From assembly GCA_020881915.1 (NCBI GenBank), contig JAJFPB010000006.1:2480001-2544000 (forward strand): a stretch of 64,000 nucleotides of DNA. Direction: 5' to 3'. A program made the translations under genes and the position numbers. The notes under the pieces are model-generated. The model was not told the DNA's origin. It searched no databases and saw nothing but the letters and a program-made list of their open reading frames with translations. The DNA is from Paramyrothecium sp. XJ0827. Its lineage: Eukaryota; Ascomycota; Sordariomycetes; Hypocreales; Stachybotryaceae. This document shows, in pieces, positions 1 through 10,966 of the stretch (the first letter of the stretch is position 1; each line of letters starts with the position of its first letter).

Positions 1-2680
1 ACACGACTATTATCCAGGCGAGGAGGTGACAATCAACATAAATGGTGGCGAACGTGCCCATGGTTTGGTCAGAGACAAAACTTCATTCGGGCCCAGAGTA
101 CTACCCGATGGAACCCAGAGCCTCCCTATGACACGGTACCATGTCACGCTGAAGAGCTCGGGCGAGGAGGCCATGGTAACCGATGAGGATATCTGTCGCG
201 ACCGCGGGGTCTTCACCAAGGCCATACTCAGGTCCTTCATCAAAAAGACTGTTGACAGAGAGGCATGGAACGGCGCTCCATGGCTGGTCAAGGCCGGCTA
301 TGCCAGCGAGTACCATATTGATACAAACATCCCGCCGCATCTCCGCCATGACACAAAGCTCCAGGAACGCAAACAACTACAAGCGCAAAAGCGTGCTCAG
401 CACTCGCATGGCGAAGTAAATGGACACAGCCCGAGTATGCAAATGGGTCCTGTACGGCTACCGGAGCTGAAGCCTGCACCCAAGGGACAGAAAGGAAAGC
501 TGGGACAACCGCATGTGGCATCCAAGGGACTTAAGTGGCCCCTGAGCATGGCTGTTCATGGCTCTAACCCAGCAAACTACCCATCCATCCCTTACCACGA
601 CCAGAAACCTATCGTGCGGGAGCCATCACCTCCCCCACCTCCGCCGCCTCCCAAATACCCCATCGAGGATTTGCAGCTGGAGCCTCGAAGTGACATTGTC
701 AGACCCAAGCTCAATTTCTTATGTCGCAACCCGCCCGCCGGTGTCAAGGAGCATGACCCCGCTTACGAGAAAATCGATATGGAGACTGTCGGACTTTTGC
801 TGGAAACCTGGGATACCCTCAACGTCTACTGCGAAATCTTCAAGCTGGACTCCTTTACATTTGACGACTACGTACAAACAATGCTCGTGACTTCCGACCG
901 TGTTCGAGTTCAACTGTTTGATGAGATACATTGCGCGGTACTCAAGGTTCTAGTCGACTCAGAGGCTGATGGAGGCAAGGTGAGAATCACGTTGCCTGAG
1001 GTTGATGAGGAGGATAGCGACGAAGAAGATGATGACGAGGACGAAGAAAGTGAAGAGGAGGAGCCAGAACCCGAGCCCAAACCGGTGGGCCGAGCTACCA
1101 GGAGCAGCTTAGCCAAGCTTGAGGCAGAACGGCTGGCTGCAGAAGCTGCAGCTGCCGAAGAGGAGGAGCTGCTGGCAGAACTTGCTACCAGGCACCGCGC
1201 CGAGGAGCTCCTGGAGGATTACGACTGGATTGAGAGTCTACGAAAGCGCGAATTTCCCAACGGAGGTTGGGAGAGGATCATGGTCGGCTTGTTCCACCAA
1301 TTGTCCAAGGATGAGCGGCGAAACAAAATCTGCGAGGAATTCTTGCTGCTGCTTGTTCCGCCCGACGAGGAGCCCACCCAAGAAACGGTGCGGCACAACG
1401 TTGCCGAGCTTGACGTGAATTGCCGCGTGCGTATTCTGCAACTCATCTGCATGTTGACCATGGAGACGAAGGCTGTTCGAGGCTACATGGAAGACTGCAG
1501 CGAGACAATGACCAAATACCGCAAGGACAAGATCGAATGGCAGAGGCAGCGAAAGCAAGTGTAAGTGGTGGGAAGCAATCTGACACTGGTGTCTCAAGCT
1601 AACGTGTACCTTAGAACTGAGGAGCTTCGTCAACTGAATGACCAGAAGAAGCAAATCTTGCCGGACCTACCTCCCTCGCGACCCGGCAGTCCTACGCGCA
1701 CGGAAGATGATTCCAAGCTTGAGGATGCGGATGACACTCAGGTGGAGAAGGACGAGGAAGTCGACGACGAGGACGATGCTCAAGCCCGTCGGAAACGTCG
1801 CCGATCAGATAAGCAGCGTAAACGCGAAGAGGACCAAGGGCGCAAGAGCAAGGAGAAGGAGAAAGCCCAAAAGGAGGTGGCCCGGGTTCCACCAGGCCAA
1901 GTGAAGCAGTTCAACAAGCTCCTCAAAGAAATACAAAAGAAGGAGCAAACTCTCAAGCAGTGCGAAGATGAAATCGCCACCATTGAGAACGATCTACGCG
2001 AAGCCGACTGCCCTCGAACGCGCGTGCTGGGCAAAGATCGCTTCTGGAATCGCTACTATTGGTTTGAGAGGAATGGTATGCCGTACGCTGGACTCCCCGA
2101 CAGTTCCACCGCAGCGGCCGAATACGCCAACGGGTGCATCTGGGTGCAGGGCCCTGACGACCTTGAGCGCGAGGGCTACATCGAGGTTCCGCCCGAGCTG
2201 CAAAACGAGTACAAGGAAAAGTTCAACATGACCATCCCCGAGCGCAAGGCCATGGAGGAGGGCGAGACCAGCGTTTTCACAGCGTGGCAATGGGGCTACA
2301 TCTCGGAACCGGAGCAGCTGGACGCCCTCATCAAATGGCTGGACCCCCGAGGCTACAATGAGCTTAGGCTTCGAAAAGAGCTGGTCGCGTTCAAGGACAA
2401 GATCGCGACACATATGGAAAATCGCAAGCGATACCTGGAAACCTCGGAGGAAGCGGAGGTCAAGGAGGAGAAGAAGAGGGCGAGTACACGGATACGGGAG
2501 AAGACGCCAGACGTGCCCAACTACCGGTGCCTGCAGTGGGAGAATACGATGGCGCTCGAAGACATCGGGCATCTGCACAGTGAGCCTCCGCCGCCGCCGC
2601 GGGCTAGGAAGCAGACGAAGAAGAGAGAAGCGCTGAGCGACGCGGGGCCAGGCCCCGCGACAAAGTCAAGGCGTCGATGA
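1..2680 (+). CDS. ITC1: ISWI-complex accessory subunit Itc1 (WAC/DDT/WHIM/WSD protein), 5'-truncated by the window edge
   Basis: The reading frame is open from base 2 with no start codon, so the N-terminus lies upstream. Exons in the window are <1-1560 and 1615-2680, with a 54-bp GTAAGT...TTAG intron that rejoins V-T-E-E-L in frame; 874 residues are visible. Domain order follows the Acf1/Itc1 family. The end of a WAC region comes first (RGVFTKAILRSFIKKTV, residues about 60-90). After a Pro-rich linker there is a DDT domain (YEKIDMETVGLLLETWD, about 255-320), an acidic Glu/Asp stretch, a WHIM1-type helix region (about 400-490) and basic coiled coil. A WSD motif follows (VLGKDRFWNRYYWFERNG). 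Itc1 partners the Isw2 ATPase in nucleosome spacing and repression. The basic C-terminus (KSRRR) resembles a nuclear signal. A GTG at base 26 is internal and not the start. Confidence 0.92.
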
Positions 2681-3277
2681 AGTGCTGTATTTGGAATTGC
2701 TGAGCGAAAGGTACGAAACGCAAATGCAGGCACCCGGGCGGGTGGCGGGAAGGGCTTGACTGAATTGGGAGAAGGTGGAGTTTCTGGAAAGCATTTCTGG
2801 TGGCATCGAGGCACGTGTGTTTTAGAGCTTCAACAGGGCGGCGTTTCTTGATTGGATGGCATGGAAGCAGCAGGTTCTTTTGGATGAGAAATAGACGCGG
2901 TACGGTAGAACGAGAAGGTTGCATTCTTACATCACGTGTGCCGCGAACTTGACATTTGAATTAAGGCGATTGCTTTGCGTAGCGTTGCCGTAGACGTGAC
3001 GGATGTGCAGCTACCCGATGTTGGGGCGATGTCGATCTCCACCAATTTGAAGTTTGGACCGGCGCCTCGGTAGTTGAGGGGTCCGGTTCTGCCGACTTTA
3101 TTCGGTAGCTGAGCCGAGGCCATACCTAAGTATGAAAACATTCAATTTTAATCTCAACCTTTCATCACTCTGCTCGATCAATTGGCGGTACAATACACAT
3201 TGAGCGCATCGCATTGCATTCCAGCTGTACCAAATCATATAAATTCACGAACCAAGTTTTGCCAAGCCGATTCAACC
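2681..3277. other. Intergenic region between ITC1 and the GST gene
   Basis: This is the 3' flank of ITC1 and the promoter of the GST gene. It has no ORF with recognisable content. Sequence near 3130-3250 becomes AT-richer toward the GST start. I see no RNA gene or repeat. Confidence 0.5.
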
Positions 3278-4252
3278 ATGGCCGATACAGAACCCAAGGT
3301 GAAGCTCTACTGGTACGTCATGACCCACCAAGGCACAGCGCAGTCGGTCATGTAAGCTCACACAGGCCCGGCATCAATGCAGGCTGGACCAGTCGCGCGC
3401 GCAGCGCATCGTCTGGCTCCTGGAGGAGCTCAAGGTGCCGTACGACGTGGAGCTCTTCTTCCGCACCAAGGAGTTCGTGGCGCCGCCGGAGCTGGAGAAG
3501 ATCCACCCGCTGGGCAAGTCGCCCGTGGTGAGCGTGACGCCGCCGGGCGAGGGCGCGCAGCCGCTCGTGCTGGCCGAGAGCGCGCACATCACCAACTACT
3601 TGTGCACGCACCTGCCCGAGGGCCAGCGGCTGCTGCCGAAGCAGTGGAAGGACGGCATGGAGGGCAAGATTGGCGGCGAGACGGACGAGTGGCTGAGGTA
3701 CCAGTACTACCTGCACTACAGCGAGGGCACGTTGATGCCGATTCTGGTCATGACGTTGATCATTGGGCGTAAGTTGCGCGGGAAGACTTTTATTTCACAA
3801 AGCACCATGATTTGATTTCTTGAAAGAAAATGAACAAGTCAAGAACAAGAACGAAAGAAAACTGACGTACCGGAAACGCAGGCCTCAAATCAACACAGGT
3901 GCCGTTCCTGGTGCGGCCCATCACCAGCGGCGTGGCCAACCGCATCTTCGCGAGCTACATCTTCCCCAACGCGCGCAAGAACCTGGCCATGATCGAGCAG
4001 CACCTCTCGGAGTCGAGCGGGCGGTACCTGCTGGGCGACTCGCTGACGGCGGCGGACATCCTGATGAGCTTCCCGCTGATCGCGGGCGGCGGGCGCTTCG
4101 ACAGCATGGGCACCTGGGAGGGCGGGTCGTGGGGCGCGCAGTTCCCGCGGACCAAGGCGTACGTGGACATGCTCCAGGCGGAGGAGGGCTACAGGAGGAG
4201 CGTGGAGAAGATTAAGGAGTTTGGCGGTGGTGATTCGAAGGCTTCTCTGTGA
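3278..4252 (+). CDS. Glutathione S-transferase, Gtt1-like
   Basis: Three exons (3278-3312, 3383-3768, 3882-4252) give 263 aa. The start is MADTEPKVKLYW in a good context (AACCATGG). The first intron (GTACGT...TGCAG) splits a Trp codon and yields KLYWLDQSRAQRIVWLLEEL, the thioredoxin-fold N-terminal pattern of fungal GSTs. The cis-Pro loop and glutathione-contact region follow (HPLGKSPVV, then ESAHITNYL). The C-terminal helical domain contains YLLGDSLTAADILMSFPL, including the N-capping box. Yeast Gtt1 and its mould homologues conjugate glutathione to electrophiles and have similar length. There is no signal peptide, so it is probably cytosolic or loosely membrane-associated. The intron 2 acceptor at 3881 was chosen because it keeps the frame and gives LKSTQVPFLVRPI. 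Confidence 0.9.
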
Positions 4253-4731
4253 GAGTGAGAATGTGTGAGAGCTTACCTTATGTAATGGAGGTCAGCATGT
4301 GAGTGCAGCAGAGTGAAACTGATCTGCTTTTCCTTTGCTTACCTTACTCATGCTATCTAATGTACCTTATCTTGTGCTGTGCTTTAGCATGATAGAGGGC
4401 ACCAAGCGATGATGGTGTTGGCAGGGAATAGCATAATCATAATCAATGAATTAAGCATTTGAAAAGGACTAAAGTACCAGAATCATTTTATCAATTATGG
4501 GAAATTTACTGTATATGATATGCTGCAAGTTACTCTGCATCTTATTCTCACTTTGTATTCCTCAGGCCACACCCTGACCGAACGCTCACCGAGAACCTGG
4601 AACGGCCCCTCATTGGCTGCTCACCCCAACCGCTAACTCACCTCAAATTTCCATGCTGGAATCCAATCTGAACATCAAATCTGCTTCCAATCAGGGCCAC
4701 TGACGCCTAAACCGCCAATGCAGACGGCGCC
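4253..4731. other. Intergenic region, GST to PPR gene
   Basis: This is the 3' flank of the GST gene and the promoter of the PPR gene. The 4260-4560 part is AT-rich and holds several TACCTTA-type words (for example around 4275, 4340 and 4365). No ORF or RNA gene is supported. Confidence 0.5.
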
Positions 4732-7212
4732 ATGCTTCCATCTCGGACGATATGTTCCAGATGCTCAACCCGGGTCACCGCTGTCGCGGCCGCCCATCCG
4801 CGTCAAACTCTTGCGTTGTACTCCACCCTGACTGAGGACTTCGCCGCCTCAGCAGTTGCGCAAGGGCACACCTCGAGCAGGCAACGAGGTGTCGCTCACT
4901 CGCCGCGTCGGCGGAAACCTCATGACTCCGCCGTCGCGCTGTTCAACGATGTCGTCAAGCCCAGCGATGCGGCCCCCGTGCCCCAGCGCTCGTCGTTGGA
5001 TGAGTGGACCCTCGCTGGCAAGCTGAAGGCGCTGGAGGAGGCCAACGCGGCCACGAGTGAGAAGCTCCGCCGTTTTGAGGACGACATCTGGCCTGCGCTG
5101 GATGCTTTCGGCGGCCAGATGCCGAAGCACCTCCACACGGCTACCGCAAACTTTCTGAGGGCCTCGTACGAGGCGCTCATGCAGTCGGCGGAGCCTGACT
5201 CAAGCCTGCTACTAGCTCAGATGTTGGCTAGGACTGGAAACGTGGATCTTGGCATCAGGAACGGCATCGTGTTGAACCTGTGCCATGCTGCCGTCTCCGG
5301 AGAGAAGTCGCATCGAGACAAGATGGCTCTCTTGAGGCAGCTCAACGGCATGTGGGAACACATCTCGCAACTGAGACGACGAAGCCAAGTGGGCAAGGCA
5401 CTACGGTATACACTACCTACGCATGAAGAGATCATAAAAGACATGGCAAAGCACCGTGACCAGGCTGGACAACCTGGAGGACAAGTACGCCCCGCAAGCC
5501 AAGTGTTGGCTGCTATCCTCCCTCAATTCTTCCATGAGCAGAGCCACAAGCTCATGACAGGCCTCCTAGCTACCTTGGCGGTGATGTCCGAGACCAGCTC
5601 CGAGCACCTGACGTTTCGCAACGAGGCGGCAATTCTGCTTGATCGCCTTGACGTCGCTCTCCGACAGACCGACGTCTTTGACACTGACATCGTCGATGCG
5701 TTCAGTGGATTCAAGGCATTCCCAGAGGCGAAGCTTACCGAGCTGGAGGACTACATCCTGAAGCAATGGGAACATGTCCCCGACATCTTCAACCAGGATG
5801 TAGCATGGCGGCAGAAGCTGAGGGATAACCGGAAATCCAACACAAGCACTCCTAAGGGGCTCGAGTCATTCCGGATAAGGTTGAACGCCATGTATCGTGC
5901 TCGCAATGCTGGTGCGGCTAGCCGCCTGTGGTTGGAATTCCAAGGCCATTTGGCGAACCATCCCGAATCCCTCAAGCAGATGCAGGGCGACTCGGAACTA
6001 CTGGACTACTGGGTGTTCTTCTGGTGCGCGGTTCGACGACCTAACAAGCTGCAGGAGACGCTTACCCTGATGCAAGACATCGGGGCGCAGCCCACCATCA
6101 AGACGTATACGGCCATGATGCACGGCTGGAAGATGTGCAAAGACATCAACAAAATCGAGGCCTTGTGGCAGAAGTTAGTCGAGTCTGGCATGCCACTGGA
6201 CGGTATCATCTGGACGGAGCGTATCTCGGCTCTGGTCGAGTTGGGGAAGATGCAAGCGGGCATCCAAGCACTGGGCGAGATGTTGGCTCAGTGGAAGGCG
6301 GCCCACGCCAAGAACCCCAATACCAACATTCCGAAGCCGAGCACCGAAGTCATCAACGCCGTGTTCAAGTGCCTGGTCCCCACCGACCCTGACGCCGCCC
6401 GTGCTGTGCTCTCATGGGCGGGACAGGAAGGCATCCCACCCAACGTTAGGACCTTTAACATATTGCTGCGCGACAGTTTCAAGAGGAACAGCTACGACGA
6501 TGTTATAAACATTCTCAAGACGATGCAGGACTATGGCGTAGAGCCCGATGCTGCGACGTTTACTATTATGCTTGAGAATGTCCTTGGAAGCATGCATAAT
6601 GCCCCAGCCGCTGACCAAGTCGAGGCCGTTGAACACATCCTGCGCGACATTCAAATGGCCGGCGTCAAGGCGAACCCGGAAACGTACGGGAAGATGCTCT
6701 ACGCCGTGGCCGCCCTGCCGCAGGCCGAACCGGCCATCGCTGCTATCCAGGCGCACATGCGTAGGAGTGGCTTCGCCGTTACGCCGCACATGATCACCAT
6801 CCTCATCGAGCGGGCCCTGGACCAGCCGCGACCTGACATCCGACCTGTGCGCGCCCTGCTGAGCGAGCATCAGCTCACGCACGTCCGCCAGGGCGACCAG
6901 ACGCTGTGGGAGCGCGTCATGAGCGCCTACGCCGTCACCGGCCACGTCGACGACGCGCTCAAGGTGTTCAGGGACCTGGCCGAGGCCGGGCGACCCGTGT
7001 CCTCGCTGGCGTGCAACAAGGACCTGCTCGCGGCCCTGCTGAGCGCCGGGCGCAACAAGGACGCCGAGGCCATCGTGTCGACGGTGCTGCAGAACAAGCT
7101 CAAGTCGACGGAGAAGCCCGACTACCGCTACTGGCGGCATCACTTCTGGCACCTGGCCCGGCACCACGGGCTGATCGACCCGGCGGTGGTGGAGGAGGCC
7201 GGGGCGGAGTAG
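4732..7212 (+). CDS. Mitochondrial pentatricopeptide-repeat (PPR) protein
   Basis: An uninterrupted 826-aa frame starting at an ATG. The first about 40 residues are rich in Arg, Ser, Thr and Ala with almost no acids, fitting a mitochondrial presequence. PPR-like helical pairs are clear in the second half: around residues 440-510 (PTIKTYTAMMHGWKMC), 560-610 (PNVRTFNILLRDSFKRN then DYGVEPDAATFTIMLENV) and 640-720 (GVKANPETYGKMLYAVA). Fungal PPR proteins generally bind organellar transcripts and control their stability or translation (Cya5/Pet309 and Rmd9 are examples). I could not assign it to a named orthologue. A long antisense ORF at 6412-7251 is a codon-bias shadow. It ends 327 bp before the stop of the convergent Mis12 gene. 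Confidence 0.85.
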   Translation: MLPSRTICSRCSTRVTAVAAAHPRQTLALYSTLTEDFAASAVAQGHTSSRQRGVAHSPRRRKPHDSAVALFNDVVKPSDAAPVPQRSSLDEWTLAGKLKALEEANAATSEKLRRFEDDIWPALDAFGGQMPKHLHTATANFLRASYEALMQSAEPDSSLLLAQMLARTGNVDLGIRNGIVLNLCHAAVSGEKSHRDKMALLRQLNGMWEHISQLRRRSQVGKALRYTLPTHEEIIKDMAKHRDQAGQPGGQVRPASQVLAAILPQFFHEQSHKLMTGLLATLAVMSETSSEHLTFRNEAAILLDRLDVALRQTDVFDTDIVDAFSGFKAFPEAKLTELEDYILKQWEHVPDIFNQDVAWRQKLRDNRKSNTSTPKGLESFRIRLNAMYRARNAGAASRLWLEFQGHLANHPESLKQMQGDSELLDYWVFFWCAVRRPNKLQETLTLMQDIGAQPTIKTYTAMMHGWKMCKDINKIEALWQKLVESGMPLDGIIWTERISALVELGKMQAGIQALGEMLAQWKAAHAKNPNTNIPKPSTEVINAVFKCLVPTDPDAARAVLSWAGQEGIPPNVRTFNILLRDSFKRNSYDDVINILKTMQDYGVEPDAATFTIMLENVLGSMHNAPAADQVEAVEHILRDIQMAGVKANPETYGKMLYAVAALPQAEPAIAAIQAHMRRSGFAVTPHMITILIERALDQPRPDIRPVRALLSEHQLTHVRQGDQTLWERVMSAYAVTGHVDDALKVFRDLAEAGRPVSSLACNKDLLAALLSAGRNKDAEAIVSTVLQNKLKSTEKPDYRYWRHHFWHLARHHGLIDPAVVEEAGAE

Positions 7213-7538
7213 TGAATAAGATTGGACTCGAGAAACGAACCGTAGCAGCAACTTTTTCTACGGGCATGGCTACAATTATAGACACATGTACATTATGTAC
7301 GAGCGGTGGGAGTCCTCGCTTTTGCTCGTAATCATAGCATTGTATCTGGCAGCTAGGCCCTTATGTCTTGCGATAAAGCCAGCTCCTGTAAAACAGAAGA
7401 TAGATAGGATATACCAAAATCAAATTTGTACCGGTTTTCACGCCTGTCCTGCGCCATTACACCTGACCCTTCTTTTTTGGGGCCCCTCCTCCCTTCACGA
7501 TAAGAACGCGGGCACCGTTGCACGCCAGAGCCCCCCTT
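7213..7538. other. Convergent 3' intergenic region
   Basis: About 326 bp between the stop codons of the PPR gene and the Mis12 gene. It presumably carries both 3' UTRs and poly(A) sites. I see nothing else in it. Confidence 0.5.
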
Positions 7539-8665
7539 TCATGATTCATCCATGGCGTCGCCGTCACCGCTTCCCGCTCCGTTCTCGCCCGGGCGGAGCA
7601 TCGCCGCCACCTTTTCCAGGTTCTCCACCTCGCCCTTTGTGAGGCGCCGCCCCTCGCCCTGCCACTCGCCGTCGCGCACGTCGCCCTGGTCGCCGAGCTC
7701 GAGGCCGCGCGCCGTCTCGAGGTACTTGCGCGACGCGGCCTCGACGTACTCGGAGCGCTCGCGGCGCCAGGACTTGGCGCCGGCGGGGTCCTGGGCGCCG
7801 GACGCGGGCTCGTCGCCCGAAACCGAGCCGCCGAGGTCGGGCAGGATGGTGCGCAGCGAGGCGGACAGGGACCGCAGGGACTGCAGCTGGGAGAGGGCGA
7901 ACTCGGTCGTGGTGGCGATGGGATGGTGGGCGCCGACCTCCTCCTCGAGGCTGCGCTTGTCGCGGAGGAAGCCGAAGGCGCTGGGCTTGGGCTCCGCGGC
8001 CTCCTCCCGCTTGACGTCGGCGCCGCCGGCCTCGGGCAGGCCCATGGTAGCTCTCAGCTGGCGCAGCAGCGCATCGTTGCGCGCGCGCTCCGTCTCCAGC
8101 GCGACGTGCAGCTTCTGGCTGGCCCGCAGGCGGCGCCTGAGCGCGTTGACGGACTCCGGGGTGGGCCGGTCCGGGGCGGCGGCGGCGGCGAAGTCGAGCC
8201 CCTCGTAGTGGGCGAGGCGCACGAAGGCCTGGTCCTGGGGCCGGACGGTGATGATGTTGCGCATGGTGTAGAGCTCGAATAGGTCGAAGTTCTTGTCGAT
8301 GGAGGCGTTGAGCAGCGTCTCGAGCTGGTGGGTGCCGTTCTCGATCTCGCGCTTGGCCGCCTCCTCGGCGCTCAACGGCTCGGGGGGAGGGGCCCCGCCG
8401 TTCTTGGAGGGCTTCGCATTGCTGGTGAAGCCGAGGTTCTGCGGGGGGATGGAGAGGAGTAGACGCTCGACGGAGTCGAGGGCGCGGTCGGCGAGGACGT
8501 TGACGGTGTTGATGATGTCGTCAATGAGGGACTGTTTTTTATCCTCGAGTTAGCGGCTGGGGTGGTTGAGCGGCGCAAGGCCAGGGAGGAAAAAGAACGT
8601 ACGACTGGCGGATAGCTAAAATGCTCCGTCAAGAGCTCGTACTCTGTGCTGCCCGGGGCCGTCAT
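7539..8665 (-). CDS. MTW1: Kinetochore protein Mis12/Mtw1 (MIND complex)
   Basis: Two exons on the minus strand (8665-8603 and 8531-7539) encode 351 aa. Exon 1 encodes 21 residues ending HFSYPPV. The 71-bp intron (GTACGT...AACAG) joins to SLIDDIINTVNVLADRALD, giving the conserved Mis12 N-terminal pattern LTEHFxYPPVSLIDDIIN. The next helix (GTHQLETLLNASIDKNFDLFE) and FELYTMRNIITV also match the Mis12 domain. The rest is predicted coiled coil, then a low-complexity acidic tail. In yeasts and moulds Mtw1/Mis12 pairs with Nnf1 and joins Dsn1-Nsl1 to link inner kinetochore CENP-C to Ndc80. Length is within the usual fungal range (about 290-360). The in-frame TTG at 8375 is internal to exon 2. Confidence 0.9.
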
Positions 8666-9331
8666 GGTTGCGGTTGCGAGGGAGTTGCAGGAGTCGCTGC
8701 GACGCGACGAGACGCGCTGGGTAATTGAAGTCTACGATGGATCGCGTGTTTAGGTATTGTAGATGAGGGGGGTTCGTCCGCGCGCTCTGACGGTTAGCAG
8801 CTGGCGAGGGATTGAATTACGATGCATCGCCGGGGCAAGACGCAATCTGGGGAAGAGAATTGAGCAGAGGAAGATTCAAATGTTCACATTCTTTTTTGTT
8901 TGAATGCTCCTCTGGATGCGACAGCGGTCCGACGCAGGGACTGTGATTTACCGATAAGTGCAACCCCCACCATGAACGATAAGATGAACAAGCGGCAGCA
9001 GATGCTCCGACCGGCCCAGCATTCGGGCCCGAAACGGGCGGCAGACACTAGACTCGACTGCCATTCATGTCTACGTCAAAATAATGGGCCCCCGCTTATG
9101 ACATTCCCGGCTACCCACGCAATCACTTTGCTGTGTGACCCAGGAACACGAACGCCATAAGGTAGTTCCAGCTCGTCTCCAACGACCTTCTCCACCGAGC
9201 AACCTTCATCCCATCTCCTTTCCCTCTTTTTTTTTTCTTTCTCCTCCCGCAGGCCAAATCCTCAAGCCTGCTCCAAACTTATCACTTCCCTCGTTTAAAC
9301 CTAGCACAATAATAACTCTACGACCTTTGCC
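8666..9331. promoter_or_regulatory. Divergent promoter region between Mis12 and the Aim3-like gene
   Basis: A 666-bp head-to-head spacer that must hold the promoters of both genes. A pyrimidine tract at 9215-9250 (CCTCTTTTTTTTTTCTTTC), about 90 bp before the plus-strand ATG, resembles the CT-rich start regions common upstream of mould genes. I see no clear TATA box. Confidence 0.4.
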
Positions 9332-10655
9332 ATGTCCAAGTACAAGGACGTCCTCAAAAATGGGTGGCATCCGGAGAAGTCGAGCGGCACCGAGAAGAGT
9401 GGCATCAGAGGCCAAGTGGTGAGCTCCTCCTTGATTTCCTTTACTTCATCTTCTTGATATCATAATCGCTGTTTCCTCTCATCAGGCCAAACCCCTGTGC
9501 TCACCACCTACGTCACAGTCCGGCATGCTCGGCCGCAACAAATCATCCGACAGCGGCACCAACCACGTCGCCGCGCCGCTCACCTCCCTCCGCGACCCGG
9601 CCTCCTTCGCCCCTCCCCCCAAGCGCACCGGCTCCGGCCTCGCGCCGCCCCCGCCGCCGTCGTCCGCCGCCGGCACCAGGAAGGTCGTCACCGCCCCGTC
9701 CAAGTACATCGACCCGCGCGCCAAGGAGCCCCCCGCGTGGCAGCAGCAGCAGGAGCTCGAGCAGGAGCAGGGCGTAGTGGGTGACGAGGCCGACGAGGAC
9801 AGGCCGCCGCAGCCGTACCGCGTCAACACGTCGGGCCTGTCCACGGACCACCTGCCCAAGCCGCCGAGCAGGAGGGACACCGCCGACGCGAGGCCGGCCG
9901 CCCCGCCGTCGTACGAGTCAACCATGGCTGGCGGATCAAGGGCGGCGCCGCCGAAGCTGCCTCCCCGACTCCCTCCCCGGACGAACACCGGCGGCTCCAG
10001 CCCAAGCTTGACTCCTTTGAGTACCGGCGGCGACACCAGCGCTCACCTGAACCAAGGCGCCATTAATAGGCTCGGTGCTGCCGGCGTGTCCGTCCCTGCT
10101 TTTGGCATCGGCCGCCCAAGCCCTGCCTCTCCGAGCCCTCCGCCTCCCGCACGCCCCGCCGCAGCCGCCCCCTCGCCCGTCAACGAGCTGCAAAACCGCT
10201 TCTCGAAGCTGCGCGCCGGTCCCTCCTCGCCCGCCGCGGCAGAGCCCCCATCCCAGACCCAGGGCACCACGTGGGCGCAGAAGCAGTCGGCCCTCAACAC
10301 CGTGTCCGCGTTCAACAAGGACCCCTCGTCCGTCTCCATGGCCGATGCGCGATCCGCCGCGTCTACGGCCAACAACTTCCGCCAGCGGCACGGCGACCAG
10401 ATTGCTGCCGGAGTGCAGACCGCGCAGAGGTACGGGGTGGCTGATAGGGCTGCGGCCTTCGCCGGCGGCCAGGACCAGGGCCAGGGTGGGCAAGGCGCGG
10501 CAGCGGCGGCCGCGGGACTGGCGGGGAAGAAGAAGCCACCTCCGCCGCCGCCTAAGAAGAGGGTTGGCCTGGGTAACCCCGCCAGTCCTGTCGGCGGAGG
10601 CGGCGGCGATGATGAGCCGCCTCCCGTTCCCATGTCTACAAGACCAACATTCTAA
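9332..10655 (+). CDS. Proline-rich protein resembling Aim3 (actin cortical patch)
   Basis: Exon 1 (9332-9418) encodes MSKYKDVLKNGWHPE and ends at a GTGAGC donor. Exon 2 runs to 10655. Two acceptors keep the frame: 9485, giving extra residues AKPLCSPPTSQ, or 9518, giving RGQV-SGMLGRNK. I prefer 9518 (407 aa total). The protein is low-complexity. It contains TSLRDPASFAPPPKR, similar to the conserved SLKDPKSFPPPP block of yeast Aim3, several PxxP SH3-ligand-like tracts, and a poly-Pro/Lys C-terminus (KKKPPPPPPKKR). A conserved-looking helical stretch sits near residues 270-320 (WAQKQSALNTVSAF, then ANNFRQRHGDQIAAG). Yeast Aim3 localises to cortical actin patches with Rvs167. The family link rests on short motifs, so the function is inferred. 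Confidence 0.6.
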
Positions 10656-10966
10656 ACTGCGTTGTTGGGAGTGGTGACGAGGTCGTGTTGGCATTACTAC
10701 AAGGCGTTGGGGTGTTTATGGAATATAGATTTCACGTGCCACCATCTCTTTTCCATGGAGCAGTGACAAGATAGCGGTAGTCAAATTGATCATGAATTAC
10801 GTGGAAAACATTTCACAGGAACGACTGGATCCGGGATGCGGGCTCGTGGTCATGCGCCAAGCGCGGGGGTTCATTCAAAATAGCTCCTTTTTGGTTCTTC
10901 AAATCACTGCCATGCCTTGGGATACAAGGCGGCGGTACGCTTGCGGTTGGACAACATGCTAAGACC
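10656..10966. other. Convergent 3' intergenic region
   Basis: About 311 bp between the stops of the Aim3-like gene and TCTP. I see only 3' UTR-like sequence. Confidence 0.5.

Noticed and set aside
6412..7251. 279-codon antisense ORF over the PPR gene
   Set aside because: It is a shadow of the GC-rich third codon positions of the real plus-strand frame, which shows PPR motifs throughout.
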